A stretch of 64,000 nucleotides of DNA from Melanocharis versteri. Taxonomy: Eukaryota; Chordata; Aves; Passeriformes; Melanocharitidae. This document shows, one piece after another, positions 1 to 13,500 of the stretch. The DNA is taken from the NCBI GenBank assembly GCA_013397845.1, contig VZTG01006027.1, forward strand, positions 972,287 through 1,036,286, written 5' to 3'. Made by a program: the position numbers and the translations under genes. The notes beneath the pieces are model-generated. The model did not search any database and was not told the DNA's origin. It saw only the letters and a list, made by a program, of their open reading frames with translations. Positions within the stretch are counted from its first letter, which is position 1, and each line of letters begins with the position of its first letter.

Positions 1-2600
1 TCTATTAAACAGGTCTCTGGAATTAAGTGGGGCTGCTTTTCTTGTCAGCAAAGATGTGGGCACACACATGTAAACTCACCAGGGCTGAAGTGAAGATGCT
101 TCAGACCTTTCGTGGGGATAATGTAAGTGCAGCATTGCCTTCCAGTTGGGGAACACAGGGCAGCCTGACTCGCTCTGTTGATGCCTGACATACTACGCTC
201 CCCTGGAAACTCCTTCAGTGTTTGTCTAAAACTCACCTGACTGATGCAACAAAGAGCTATAAAAATTTTGGTGTGACTGTCCTGAGGGACTACACTCATT
301 TTCCTCCTTCATGTGATGGCAAAATGTATCTCCTGATAATGCTCCCAGGCTGTTGCAGCCAGATGGAATATTCAGCACGGTGCCTAGCCCAGCATCAGCC
401 TTCCCAAGTTACGTGATGGGTCGGCTTCTTTCCCCACTGCTACAGAGCAATCCTGCTCTCCTGCCTGGTCAGCAAGAACCAGCTTTTTCGAGGTACACCT
501 ACACACGCTGGCACTGAGGAAGGGCAGGGCAGGAATTACTAATGTACTTTTGATTTGCATAACATTTTTTGTTAGTCATAAACAGTGGGTCAGTGTTGCC
601 TGCATAAAACTCACGAGGAAAGCGGACAAAAAAAGTTCATGTACGAGTACAAACTGAGTCAGCGACAGAGCTAGAAACGAAACTGAAATTTTCCACCTCC
701 TACTTCTCTCTCTGTACCATGCTAGTAATTATCCACTATTTATTTAGTTCATAGGTGTATGGGCTATTGAGCTCTTAATGTTTTCAAACATAGACGTTAG
801 AGTAAAATTAAGGTTTTACCCTCACTGCATTGTAAAATATAAACATACGCCTGATGGTTTGGGTTTTTTCCTTGTGCAGTGCAGTGCAGGGCTGCAGGGC
901 CAACTCGCAGTTGAGTATAGTCAGTCACACCTACATCAGAAAGAGGAGCCATTATTTTAGTGCAGGGTACAGTTTCACAGCAGATTGTGAGAGTGTTTCC
1001 AAACATTGCGCTGCTGTTCTTAATAATCGGGGAAGAGGAGCTCAAGGCTGGGGACTTGTCAATCCCATCTGCTTTCTGAGAACTATCGCTGGCCAAGTAC
1101 AGCCTTTCACTTCTGCATCACTGCTGAAATCTCAGAGGAAGTAAGTGGGATGATACTTTCTCACACCTATCATTCTGTCACCACGTGCTTCTCACAGAAC
1201 TGTTCGAGATACCCAAACTAATAAAGTGAGCTGTCCAGCCATCTAACCAGGCGAGAAACTTAGCAAATCATGCGTTCCCAGAGATGGAAATGCAAATCCT
1301 GTTTCCTTTACTGTATGTTCAGTGAAAGACGTTGGTTTGGGCTCTGCAGCTGTTAGGAGGATTGCAGTGTTGCTTGCTGAAGCTGTGGGAATGATACTGT
1401 GCTTTTTGAGAGGGAGGAGGGAGAGAAAGGGAGTCAGTCTGATACTTGTATTACACTGTCTCTGCTCTGTGCAGTAGCTGAGATGTGAAGCTCACGGTCC
1501 ATAAACATTGTTACTGAAAATATATACTTCCTTTAATAGCAACAACAGCATTAACAGATAGCAATTACCCTTCATTTTCAGGAACTATAAAGTCTCCATT
1601 AATTCAAGATTTATGTAGTTATAGCATTTAGCACAGGAATAACACCACAGAGAATTGGTTTATACACATGTAATGAGAGAGCTTATGGCATACTTTAGTG
1701 AACATTAACATAATAGAGTAATATAAACCATCAACAGTTCCACTTATTGTCTCTTACCTGCTTTAGCATCACTGTGAAAAGTGGCTAGCAGCTTGGTAAT
1801 GTGCTCTGTTAAATGGTGTTCTGCAGAAAGCCAAAAGTCAACTTGTGTAAAACAAGGGAATGAGTAATCTCTGCTCATTACTCCAAAATGTTGCTCTCAT
1901 TTTTTTAATAACAGTGTTCAAGATTGCATTAAAAAAGGCGCCTGTTTCTTTCTTTAAAAGTAATTCAGTGTTCATGTTCTTTCAGTCTTGGACTTCTGTC
2001 TGCTCTCTGTGAAATTGTGGGTTGTCAGCTTAATTACATGGCCCCGCCGTGTAAGCGAGCTCTCCAAATCAGGGGTTAGATATCAAGCATTCTTCATTTA
2101 ATGTGGTGCTAAGTAAGATGTGCAAAAAATGGGACTGTATTTCCAAGTTCAGTCAGTATTTACTGTATATTTGTTCTGTAGCTTGTGCTTTAGCTATAGC
2201 AGGCAACCTCTGAGACAGGTGAAGTTAAATCCAAGGTGGGGACAAAAAGTTCTGAAGTCATTTGTGAGTTCCTCAGGCTGTGCTTGTGGCAGTGTGAATC
2301 AGCCTCGCCGTGCTGTGGTTTGCTAATTCCAGCATCCCAGGAGGTGCCTGGAAGTCGGCAGGAGCCCGGGAGCAGGTGCAGTAGAGCCCGTGGTGGATGG
2401 GAGGGGAGCAGCACGGTGGTGCTGTGATCCCTCCCCCTGAGGCTGGGCTCCCATCCTGCTACGTGCTGTAAGAACACAGAACAACTCAGGGCTTAAGGAT
2501 GAGATTAGAGAGAATGCACTCAGGTGAATGGGGGGACGCTGTCAGCAGCAGCACTGTTTCAGTATGCCAGCAGCCTTGTTGTTGTCCAGCTTTGATTTTG
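1..2600. other. Non-coding DNA, nothing specific recognised
   Basis: No exon, RNA gene or recognisable transposon is visible. The sequence is mixed in composition with AT-rich parts, especially around 1500-1950. Two exact POU octamer motifs occur, ATTTGCAT at 553-560 and ATGCAAAT at 1290-1297. They may be chance matches. Open frames here are short, lack known domains and overlap on both strands, as expected of non-coding DNA. Confidence 0.6.
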
Positions 2601-3400
2601 TAGGTATTAATCTGAAGGGAGTATTTGTCGGTATTAAGGTTTTAGGAGGCATTTGAGAGGGAAAGTCAGGTAGCTTTATGGCCGTGAATGGGAAGTTCTG
2701 TGTAGCAAAAGGCGTGGTGGTAAGCAGTATGGAGGTGCTTGTTTGAAAGTTTAGCGAGGGAGTGATTAAATCAGACCAGTGAGAGATGAAAGTTTACAGC
2801 GATGCTGAATGTCGGTGTTGGGGAGAAGAGGTAAGCTGTGAAAGAGTCAAAACACGAAGAGTGATAGTTTGCCGCTCAGGAAGTGAGAAGCTGTGTAGGA
2901 AGCAAAGCCACAGACTAGGAAAATGATCTTGCAGCAACTTTTCCTCGGCACAAGGACACAGTTACATCTGCTGTCGCCAAAGGAAAGATAAAATGGTAAA
3001 TGAAGGGAGGGTGAGGTAGCTTGACCAAGAATTTAGTTGTGTGAATAAACAGAGGATGCTCATTATGTTATAGAGAACAAGGACTTAAAACATAGGTTGA
3101 ATATTTTGATCAGGAGTATTGTGAGTCAGAGGGAGTGCTGAGAACTGTGGGCTTGAGTGAGAGACGGAGGTGATAAGAGCAGAAGCAATGGGAAGAATAA
3201 ACTGTATGGAAGATCTGGGGGATGAAATTATCACTGTTGTTTCAGCTGTGTTGACCTTGAAAGGGTATCCACAAGCCCACAGGAAAAATCATAGTTCAGG
3301 CAGCAGGAGAAAGGGATGCAATAATGAAGAGAGGTCTAGGAGTTGCTCTGGCAGGAATGGTCGCTCTGTGTGCGTGTGTTTGTGTATGAGATTACCCAGC
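2600..3400. other. Purine-skewed block of unknown origin
   Basis: The plus strand is visibly rich in A and G over about 800 bases; a hand count of 2821-2880 gives about 70% purine. There is no simple tandem unit, so this is not a microsatellite. Such strand asymmetry can come from an old retroelement or LTR remnant, or from a transcribed non-coding RNA, but I recognise no family. A 119-codon open frame overlapping its end (3170-3529) resembles no known protein. Confidence 0.35.
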
Positions 3401-6130
3401 AGTAAGAAAAGCCTCCTCCAGCACTATTGCTGCAGGTTTCTCTTCCTCTGCTCATTACATTTTATCTGGCAATGGAAAATGTGGGTTCCATCTGATAAGT
3501 CTGTTGTTTTTGTGAGGCTGGAAGTTTAGTTCCCATTTCAGATAATCTGTTATTTGCTATTTTTGAAGCCTACCCAGACCAAGGTCCCCAAACTGGTTTT
3601 GTCCATCATTCGATCATCCTTTTCTCTGAGAAATTAAACTTGGTACTTTTCCAGAAATTAAGTTTCATCCTGGTTGCAGCAGAAGGGAAAGATCAAACAT
3701 GGAATTGAACAGAGGGCTTTCACATGGCAGTATTTGCACTTCTGTTAGCATTACACTTCAGTCTATGACAGTTTTCAGCTGTGGCTAATAATGAGAAATC
3801 TCCATTTGCCAGTTACTTCCCAGCTGGGTTCTCAGACAGAACTGAAGTGGTTTTTACCATAGGATGCTCTGGCTTATGGACAGCAGTGCTGAATGCCCTT
3901 GTGGAAGTGCACAGAATCAGTGCTTCTGCTAAGGTTTAAGTCTTACAGACTGAAAACCCAGTGATACAGAGCGAAAACTAGTGAGAAATCTCACTCCCAT
4001 GTAATAATAACTGGGTAAAGACTGTTAGTTCTCCTAATGGAAGGAAGCCTCTGTTTTACAGACAATCTGTATGTTGTTAATAAAAACAGATCTGCTTTTT
4101 AAACAATATCAAAATATTGAATTTAAAATAACCTTGTAGCCCTTGAAAGAGTTGGGTGCTATAAACAGGCAAATGTAATGTTGTTGCCAGTACAGGAAGA
4201 CAAAAATTCACCACTCAGTGAATTTGTTTTATTTCATCATTCTCCATGAATAGATTTACCAGAAAAATAGCATCCCCTAAGCCCACGGCATACCCAGTTC
4301 ACTCAGTTGCTCTTTGGGAAATGCCAGATGGGGGAGAGACTTGGCATGCCCTGGGCTGCCATCGTTCCACCCACCGTGTGCGTGGAGCAGACACAAAGGT
4401 TCCCACTGAGACGTGGGGCAGTTGAGTTAAGCCCTGCAAATCCTTCCAGAGGGAGAGGAGCCTTCCAAGTTGTGCTTCTCAACTACAGCTCTGGTAAATA
4501 TTATTAGTAATTATAGCCCTTCTTGACCTTTATATTTAAATAAAGCTAGAATGCAGTTAAAAAAATGAAACAGAGTCAAAGCTTCAGCACCAGTGTGCTC
4601 TCCTCCTACTGAGATTTTGTGTTTTTCTCTTATCCAGACAAAAACTCAAATTTTAAGTGCATTAGTCTGTGTATAACAAGCTGAGTCATCACAGTCTGTG
4701 GTGCCCATATTCATTCTTGAAAATGTAGAAAAGAGGTTTCAGAGCAAACAATGAGAAGAGCCTTCTAGCTTGCTGAAAAAAATCCATCATTAACTCGCAT
4801 AAAAGGCTTGAGGAGATCTTATGGAGAGCTCTTGGGCACAACAGGATAATACCAGTTCTGTTGCTGGCAGTCAGCATGTCCCTGGCTCTCTGCTTTCTCC
4901 ATTGTTTAACATCTCCCAGTTCCCCATGCAGGAGCATTTTCTTATCTTACCAGGGACCTTGTGAAGAAACTTTTAAGATCTGAGGCAACAGGGAAGAGAG
5001 CAATTGTGTACAGCTGTCTGCCCACATCAAGAAACACCATTATAAGGCAGTCTGAGCTCCAAAGGGCTACCTGTGCAATGGCAGTAACTCCTTGGAAGGT
5101 GATCAGATAGAACATAACAGAGTAGGCAGGTGATAGCAATTGGCAATTGAGTTAGGCAATTCAATTAATTAAATCAAATGATATAATTAACCGTAAAGAT
5201 GCCAAGGAGATGAGAATTCTGGAGGATGCATGCTCCAATAGCCACAATTGCAGGCCCTCCTTTGGCTTGCAGAGTTTCTCATGCCTGTATTCCAAAATCA
5301 TTTGCCAGGTTGAGTAATACAGAAGGGCACGGTGTGCAGCACTGTGTCCCCTGGGCAGGAGTAAAGGATACAGCTCAGGTGGGCTCTGTTCCTGCCCTGG
5401 CTGCACCTGGGGTGGGAAAATGAACATTCCTCTGCTCTGCCCACCCTTGATGCTCAAAGCACGTTATCTGCAAATATGAGACTTTTCCCTTATCACTAAA
5501 TGCAAGTTACAATGTCACTTCTGATTTCGTATTAGTCATTATTAGTTTCTCTGTATGTACTGTAAAGATTGTGTAATTCTAGTTAATATTTTATACTTTT
5601 TAACATTTCCTGGTGGTCTTTAATAGCTGAGTTCTACCCATCTGCATTTTTCTTGGGAAGGAAAATGTTCTCCTTAGCAAATGGCTCACGTTTGGTTTTC
5701 TGGTATCTGAAAGCTTCACTTGATTCCTGTTATGGCTCTTGGTCTTCCAAAGTTTCTGCATTTTGATGAGTTTCCTCTAATTTTGTTTGATACCTGTATG
5801 ATTGTCTGAAGAATGTGATTCTACATTGCAGTCAGAGCTGTGCATGAGTTCAAAACAGAGCAGTGGCTTGAATGAAGCTTTTGAGTTCTTGTCTGCATAA
5901 GGTGAACTCTGCAGGTTGTGCTGTGGGGCACAGAGCACTGCACAGCTCCCACCAACTCTGTCTGGAGTGTCAGAAGCATTAGCAGGTCTTGATGGTACCC
6001 ACTGACGCCCAGTCTTCCACTCTTCGATGGCCAGAATGAAATATCTCGAACACACCCAACAGGCTCCGTTTCCAAGGTTTCCAAGCCTTTCCTTGGCCTT
6101 TGCCACACCTGTGTCAAAATTAGTTGGAGA
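3400..6130. other. Non-coding DNA, nothing specific recognised
   Basis: Ordinary non-repetitive sequence with no supported gene. The one local oddity is a homeodomain-like AT cluster at 5137-5192, listed separately. Open frames on both strands around 5161-6117 overlap one another in different frames and show no recognisable domain. Confidence 0.55.
5137..5192. promoter_or_regulatory. CAATT/TAATTA cluster, possible homeodomain-binding site group
   Basis: Four copies of CAATT start at 5137, 5144, 5158 and 5163. They run into AATTAATTAAAT and then a further ATAATTAA. Several of these overlap the TAAT core bound by many homeodomain proteins. The clustering within about 55 bases is seen directly. 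A regulatory role is inference, and AT-rich DNA can produce such runs by chance. Confidence 0.25.
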
Positions 6131-6560
6131 TCTTAGCCTAAATCTTCGGCAGCAGCTGACTTAATTTGTGGTTTACTACTCCTGACAGTTTATTGGGGAA
6201 GCAAAGCGCGCCTTCATCTCCAATAATAAACAGCCCACCCGCCGACACTTTGACAGACTTAATGGTTTTTTTATACAAAAATGGACAGACTTAATGTTTC
6301 GACTGTAGCGATCATCTGTCCTGATCTCCTTAATGAAATTAGATTAAGTGCACCTGGGAAAATGCTGAGACGGCACATTGCCTTCATCACCTTCCTTAAT
6401 TTAAAACCAATTTGCGGGGAAAATATCCTCTGAAGCTGAGGGAGGCAGAGAGAAGGGGGAGGGAAGGGGATTTTAAAATCTATCTGGATAGCTACTGGTA
6501 GTTTTAATTCCTTTCCCTGCTGGCAATGTGAAATATTAACAGCCATAAGAACTGAGAGTT
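6130..6560. promoter_or_regulatory. Candidate conserved non-coding element
   Basis: AT-rich, non-repetitive sequence with embedded CpG-containing words such as GCGCGCC (6206-6212), which are unusual in methylated AT-rich vertebrate DNA unless constrained. It holds a perfect 13-base direct repeat, GACAGACTTAATG, at 6252-6264 and 6284-6296, many TTAAT cores, and a purine tract at 6435-6470. There is no long frame with protein character. The texture matches vertebrate developmental enhancers, but conservation itself could not be tested. Confidence 0.4.
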
Positions 6561-9500
6561 TAAAGACTTACTAACCTTTTTGCCTTTCTTAGGGGAAACA
6601 GAAACAAAACAAAATCTTTACCATCAGGATCACATCTAGGAAGAAAGTCCAGGATATGCTGGGGCTCGGAGTTGGGGCTTGGCAGGGAAGAGAGAAATGG
6701 CTGAAATGTGAAAGTGTCTTCTTCCATGAGCTAGACCATGTTTTCCTAAAATATACTGTAACCTCTAGGTGTTGGTGGTGCTCACTGTCTGCTTTTACCT
6801 TGATAATGATTTAGTTGTGCAGAAAAATAGTAATTTGCCCACATAGCTGTGCAATCAGCTGCAATATGTGCAGTATAATGTGACCTGAAAATGACTGCAA
6901 ATGTTCCTTTGGCTCGTTCTGAGAAGAGCAAGAAACATGTCTTTTTAATTAAAAATAAAACGTTGCAAAGAATAACAATAACTTTTTTTTTCCATGAAGG
7001 ATGATTCCTTTTCTCTGACTGACTCCACTGATTGGAAACACGCTGACAGTTATCTCAAGGTCTTCCAGTGCTGAGGTGGTCAGAGAGCACAGTAGTCTGT
7101 GATAGGCTGGAAAGTCTCTTTACAGCAGAATTTTAAATACTTACAGCCTTTGTTATTTGGAGTGTTACAATCCAAGCTCAACAATGCAGTTGATTTATCC
7201 ATCTCCTGTCTCCGATTTCAGCATTGCAGGAACTGGAAAATTCACACTAGAGATGGGCATTTTCTGCTGCTCGAAGATGCTTTCCTTTATTTGCTTAGCT
7301 TGGTTCTTTGTGAAATCTTTCACAGCCCAGGTTGGGCAGAGATGTCCACCTCGTGTCTGGCCGCTCTGGGGATCACTGTGAACCCACACCAAAAAGGGAA
7401 GTCCCGTGTAACCCAGGGCTCTAGAAACGTCTGGTAGCAGCTGGGGTTTTGTTGAGGTAATTGATGCACGGTCACTCCTGTTTTTCCAGCTGCTGCTGAT
7501 CACCACTCAGCACCTCAGTCATGGTGACCTGTGAAGAAAAAGTCATTCAGAACAGCCATGTTGAAAGTCTCAACTAAATTATATTAATTAGTGAAGGTGG
7601 GGCCCCATTTTCAATAGTGCTCCTCACCCTAATCAGTCAGCAGTGCCCGTGGATGCTCCGTGCATCCCAAAATCTGTTCAGCCGTCTTCATCCACTTGAC
7701 TGGTCCATCAGTGGGACTCCTCGTGTAAGTAGGAGTTTGTATGAGTAGCCCAGTTGCTGTCAATTAATAATTTAAACAATTTAAGCCTCAGACATGCTTC
7801 TTAGTAACAAGGGAAATCAGCCCCATATGTCCTTGTCCATAAATACTAGAAGATGGGGACAAGTCACTTTTAAATGGGATTCATTTATTTTTAAATGGAA
7901 TCATGATAAGTGTTTTAAAGGCAATCAAGCATGTGTCGCTATCCTGAATATTATAAATATAAAAGAACATTAGCCTAAAATTGAAGGGGATCCCATTCAT
8001 ATATAAACTCAATTAAGGTATCATGCAAGAATAAAAGCACAAAGTAACCTTTGGTAACCAACAAAGATTTTAAGGTGTCTGTTCTTTTTATTAACTGCCA
8101 CAAAGGTGTCTGAAGTGACCAATGTGTGTTACGCATGTCACTGTATATTATGGACACTCAGATCCCAGTTACTGTGTGACTGCAGCCATTTTCCTCCTCT
8201 TTAAATTTGTAGATAACCTCATCCTGCCTGAGAAGGTGAAATTGAAGGAAGTAAGATTTTTTCGTACTGTGATTATTGAGCTTGTTCCCATAAAACAACA
8301 TATATCCTGCCAGAAAGGCCTCCCCCCTATCCTTGTATTTTTAGTCTCCTTTTTTTTTCTGAAACATGAGTTTCTTGTCCTTTTCCCATCTCTCAGTTTT
8401 TGTCTGATGGCATCAGCAGCACCTCCTCTGCTCTGCCCGTGCTGTTGGCCCTGGGCTGTAAGATGCCAATCTTTTGCTGATGGTTTTCTCCGTGAGACAG
8501 GCTGCCTTCAAGGACCAGTCTGTGGCTCTTCCCCACAAAACCTGCCAGATCTTATATGTATAATGGTATGCAGTTAGTGGCTGTTTGTATTTACTGCAAG
8601 TGTTACATTTTAGGATCCATAAGACAGAGAATCCATATTGAGGCACAGGGAAGGGGAGAAGAATGCCTGCCAGTTATTTTTAGTAGCACTGTAAAGTCAA
8701 TTAGAACTAAAGCAGATGTGTATTAGAAGTTAATTCATGTTAAGAGTAGCACTGCACTAGCTGCCACTTTCATCTGGAAGCAGGTGCAAGTCTGTCTGTG
8801 CTACTTGCTTTTAATGTGGTCTAGTGCAAAAAAAAGGATGTTTTTAAGCCATCTTACTAGCTTCAAAAGTTACGATATTCCACCTTCTTAGTCAGTCTGT
8901 ACGATCACTGGTGTTGAATTGATTTGTCAGTGCTGCCAGTTTGCATTGCCAGGGACGTAAAGGAGATGGGAGGAAGGACAGTTCTTGCCTGGGCAATCTT
9001 GTAGTTTCCAGCTGCAGTTCTTGGCTGTTCAGCTGGTGGATATATTCAGTACAGTAGCAGTGCTTGAAAACATTTCCAACAGGCCTGTAAGCCCCAGTGA
9101 TCATTAGATCCATTCTGGATTGTAATTTCAAACTTTCTTCTCCCTCCCTACCCTGTCTCCCTTTTGCCTTCCCTCTGCCTTGTGGTTGTCTTTCAAGTTC
9201 ATACTGTCCAAGGCAGATAAAAAACACAAAAAGGGTTGAATAGTGGTAGAAAAGGTGATGTTGTTACCTCTCAATGTAGTTACTCTTCTCCCCTCTATTC
9301 AGAAGAATGACTGAGCAATGCTAATCATGTACCTAAGTCTCCTCTGCGTCAGTTTGAATACTTGAAGTGCTGTGAGACAGCAGATTAGGCCAATGCCCCA
9401 GTGCCCTGCTAAAACCAGATCTCGGTTTTCCCTCACTCCCAAACACACGAAGCCCACGGGCGTCGGGGGCATGTTTGGAGCTGGGGCTGTAGGGGCACAA

Positions 9501-9990
9501 GAGCCCATTTCTTGTGTCTGAGTGCTGAAACTCGCTGTTCTCTGACCTTCAGCTGTGGCTGTGTCTCAGCTTGTACCTTAGGCAAAATTCCCATTCATCG
9601 TGCCATTGTAAAGAGCAAACATTGGGGGGGCAAAATCATTCTGCGGCGAGAACTGGATAATGTAGTTCAAGTCCATGGCCTAATTCCTCTGCTGATGTTG
9701 TTTAAAACATTATTTTCTCATTACCCTTTGTGAGCTGAGCTTCAGAGCTCTCCATTAAAAATAACAGCAGTGACTTGAATTAATTGGTTAGAAAACATTT
9801 CTTCTCTCAGCCATGTTCCACAACAAAACCTGAGGAAGCCAAGAAAAATGCTGGCCCAGATTTGGAAGAAGTTTTGTTTAGAGGCCTGAAGCCTCCACGT
9901 TGCTCTGCAGACAAGCACACACATCCGTGGGTCTGTTGTAACTGCCTTGGGTTTACAGGAAAAGAAGCCAGGCCGGCTGCAGGGCTCAAA
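6560..9990. other. Non-coding DNA, nothing specific recognised
   Basis: No supported gene or repeat. A 151-codon frame at 8122-8577 is rich in Leu, Phe and Cys as a by-product of pyrimidine-rich DNA and matches no family I know. Around 7590-7750 a few phrases (GGGACTCCTCGTGTAAGTAG at 7713-7732) vaguely recall an old sauropsid dispersed repeat, but too weakly to call. Confidence 0.55.
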
Positions 9991-10500
9991 AACAGTTGCT
10001 TGCCAGATTCTGATTTATTTGACAGCCTCCATAATAAAGTAACTATTTGTCTAACTCTTCCTGATTAGTCTGAAGAGGTTCTGCCAATCTGAAGAGGATT
10101 GACTAGTCAGGAAACCGCTGGTATTTTGGCTTTTTTTTTTTTTCTTTGAGGGCTGTGATATTATTTGCAATAATTTCTCCTTTATTAAGTTTGGCATTTC
10201 AAAATTATTCACTGCTGCAATGTGAACATTTTCCACATCAACAATAAGTCTATTACGGCGAATTTTACAAAAACAAAATGACTTCATATTGCTTGCAGAT
10301 GTATTCTGTAAAAATAATTGTTTTTCACTAGATTTTAATGTTTCTAGGCCTTTGTAAACATAATGCCTAAATACTTTTATTCAATAAACGAGACCCATTC
10401 AGTAATTGCTTGCACATTTGAAGTCCAGTAAATAAGGAGCAGATTTCGACCAAAATCTGTGTATCATTTAAGCTGCTTAGGTCACAGCCGTAGGGCAGAA
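9990..10500. promoter_or_regulatory. Candidate conserved non-coding element with a small hairpin
   Basis: AT-rich block with scattered CpG words (TTACGGCG near 10253, TTTCGACC near 10446) and no repeat family. At 10060-10111 an imperfect inverted repeat (CCTGATTAGTC and GACTAGTCAGG, 10 of 11 pairing) encloses two copies of TCTGAAGAGG at 10069-10078 and 10088-10097. A run of 13 T lies at 10131-10143. The composition suggests a constrained regulatory element; this is inference without alignment. Confidence 0.4.
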
Positions 10501-13500
10501 AAGAACTGGTGAGAAACTTGTGTTTTCAGAAGTGGAGAACTGTGACTTCAGAAACCAAGACAAATAAGCCCCATTTCTCTTTAATTAGTGGATTCCTGCT
10601 TTCTTTATTCTTCGTTCAGTAAGGCTGGGAATTCAAAGGAGGCTGGAGATGTTAAGCATTCTGTTCTCTGGACTTTCTTTATAGTCTGGGGATACCAAAG
10701 TCCTTGAGGCTCCATTGGAAATCCCATCACACAAACCCATATTTCTTTCCTTGAATGCATTGTTTTCAGGTTGGAAGCACCATTGTGCATAGACAGAGAA
10801 CATACACGCATGTGGAATGGAAATTGTGGCTGATGTCACCAACTGTGTGCCTTGGGTTCCTGTGTATTAGGTTTAGTATGTACTAGTTTTTAAAAGCCAG
10901 AAGTATGGAAGACCTCGTTGAAGCTAGGAGAACCTCTAGGAAGCATCTTGCTGTCTTAAATTTGGGCAAAATGTCAACTTCAAACAAAAAAGGCAATTCA
11001 TGAATAACTGGATATTGCTTGTCGTGCAAGAAAAATAACAGAGCAAAGTAGAATCCAGAAATAAAATTGAAAGAAAAACAAAAACAAACAAATACCACAT
11101 GTATTGTAATTCTTGTGTGAGGCATGTTTGGTGGAGTCTTTAAATCAAACAGCTTACAGACTGCACTGATGAGCTCTCATCATGCCTGAGGAAAGTAATA
11201 CCCAGTGAAGTATTCTCTGTGGTGGTTTGTTTTCCTCTACAGATATTTTACAAGGCACGGGGACCTTTCAATGGAATCAAGGAGGGAAAAGGTGGTCTAA
11301 AAGACAGCGTGTAGTTTTTCCTTGGACCTTGTTACCTTCTGTTCTCCAGACACTGTATTCCCACGGGTGGATCTCTGGCCTGTTCAAGGCAGCAATAAAA
11401 TCCTGTTTCATTTGAGTGTGACCAAGATTTCAGCTAGTAGCAGCGAGAATGCCCCTCACTGTCCCTTAGGCCACCATGGTCTTTTAACATGGGTGCGCAG
11501 GTAAACAGTGGCAAAGTTGGCTTTTCTCTGGATGAAGGTGTGTGCAGGAAATGAGCAGTCATCTCATAGGGCATCAGGGATGTGGGGTGCAGCAGGTCAC
11601 ACTGACCCCGTTCCAGGTGACGAGTCCTAAAAAGCAAGCCCTTTGAGAAAAGCTGGCTTTGTACGTATCAGTCCTTAATCTTTTGCTCGTGTGTATGACA
11701 GGGTGTTTCCCTGCCATCATTCCCAGCCAGCTCGCTCCATGTCTGATTCCCTCTCCTTTCCCTCCTCCTATCCAAAGAACAACAACCCTAAAACCCCATA
11801 AAGCTTTGCAGCTGTTTTCACACATAATTAAATTGTCCTGGGTAATCCTTGTCGGTGGCCTTTCGTACAGTGTTGGGGGAATCGCATTGAAGCCACCGCC
11901 GTGATTTGATTACTGGGATTCCTGTCCAGATCAGCTGCTCCACAAAGGCCTCTGTGATGTTTCCAGGGCTCAGTAAAGCTTCACACAGGGAAGAGACATT
12001 CCTTGTTCCTCACAGCAGCTGCCTCTGCCTGCACAGGGTGACGGAGACACAGAGCAGGGAGAGGAGCTTTTGACTCTGTACCTGTGTGTGGCTTGGATGT
12101 TGCTTGTGACCCCTTCCTGACAGACCTCTGGGCAGGCTGCTGTGATCCATTCCATTTAGAAACTCCCTTACTGGTTTTGGTTTTATTTATCATTTTCACT
12201 TGCCGGAGGTGTGTACCTGCTCTTCCACCTGCACGTCTTCCTTTCCTGTGCCTTAACTTTTGGGTTTTACTTTATCAGATACTTCATGTTAAACCATAGT
12301 GTGAAAAACATTGAATCAAAGGAAATAAAGGGTGTTTTGAAGTGACCCTTGAGCATCAAGAACTGCAAGTTTCTTCTGGAGCTGGCAGAGGCTGTATCAT
12401 TTTTCAGAGCAGGACTGAGCTGGAAAGTATTCTCTCCTTCAGGAAAGTCAGGAAAATCAGTGTAACAAGCAGGGACACAGCAAAGCCTTTTTTTCTCACT
12501 GGGTAGTCTCTCCAGGGAATTATATATGCTGAGTATTGCCATGATGCATGCTCTTTATTATGTTTCTCAGCACACAGCACCACTGCTGAAAGTACTTCCA
12601 TTCACTTGTTATCTAATCTCTGTCATCAGAGGTCAATGGATACAGCCCAAGGTCCTCCCTTGGCTTATTTCCAAGCAAAAGCCCTGCATCCCTTGGAAAA
12701 GCCTGTTTCAAATGGAGTGTAAACGGGGACTTGCCTCACACACTGGCCGGGAATCCAAGTTCTTCAATGTTACTTTTTTGGGTCGTGATAGTCTTGCAAC
12801 TTTGTCATGGATTTCCGAAGAAAGCTCTGTTGATGATGCTGGAAATGACCATCAAAGCCCCCAGGAGCTCCAGCCGAGGACCATATCCTCACTAGGATAC
12901 TTAGTTCACAAAAAGCCTGTCCCCATGCAGGTAGCTCATCTTCCAGGGAAAAAGCACGAGAGAGTGTGCATGGGCTCTAAAGAGGCAGCATTGGTGAGGA
13001 GTGGCTTTGTCAGACCTGGGAGGCCTGACCGCTGTCTATGGCATTGCCATGAAAGAAAATTTTGAGGAGGGTAGTGAGGCAGGTCTGTAGGTGTTAGTGG
13101 GAAGCTCCTCCCAGGTGCGAGGGGAGGCTGGAAGAAAGCGTGGTCCAAGGGGTGGGTGCAGGAGACTGGTCTCAACCTGTTCCCACTGCGGTTGGGCGTG
13201 TAGGTGCTCTCCAGACAACTGGAAAATGATGAGAGAAGAGGAGCTGCAGAGGAGGTGCAATGTTTTGTGCAGTAAGCTGTGTTTTGTAATAACCTCTGTT
13301 ATTAGAGGAGCAGAGGCTTGCGTCCTGAGGAAAACACCCGAGCTGATAGGCTGTCCTGTAGTCTGACTAGACATTTATGCATGAAGGAAGGTCACATCAT
13401 AGTAATGGGATTACCTAATAAATAGCTGGATGTGGGCCTGTTACAGACAGGGAAGGCTTGCAGAGCACTCCCACTTCTTTAATTGCTGCTTTAGCCTGCT

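Noticed and set aside
7590..7750. Weak resemblance to the same old sauropsid repeat as at 49575
   Set aside because: Only one or two short phrases match and their order is unclear.
12526..13065. 179-codon plus-strand open frame
   Set aside because: A frame of this length is expected about once by chance in this much sequence. No known protein resemblance or splice context.
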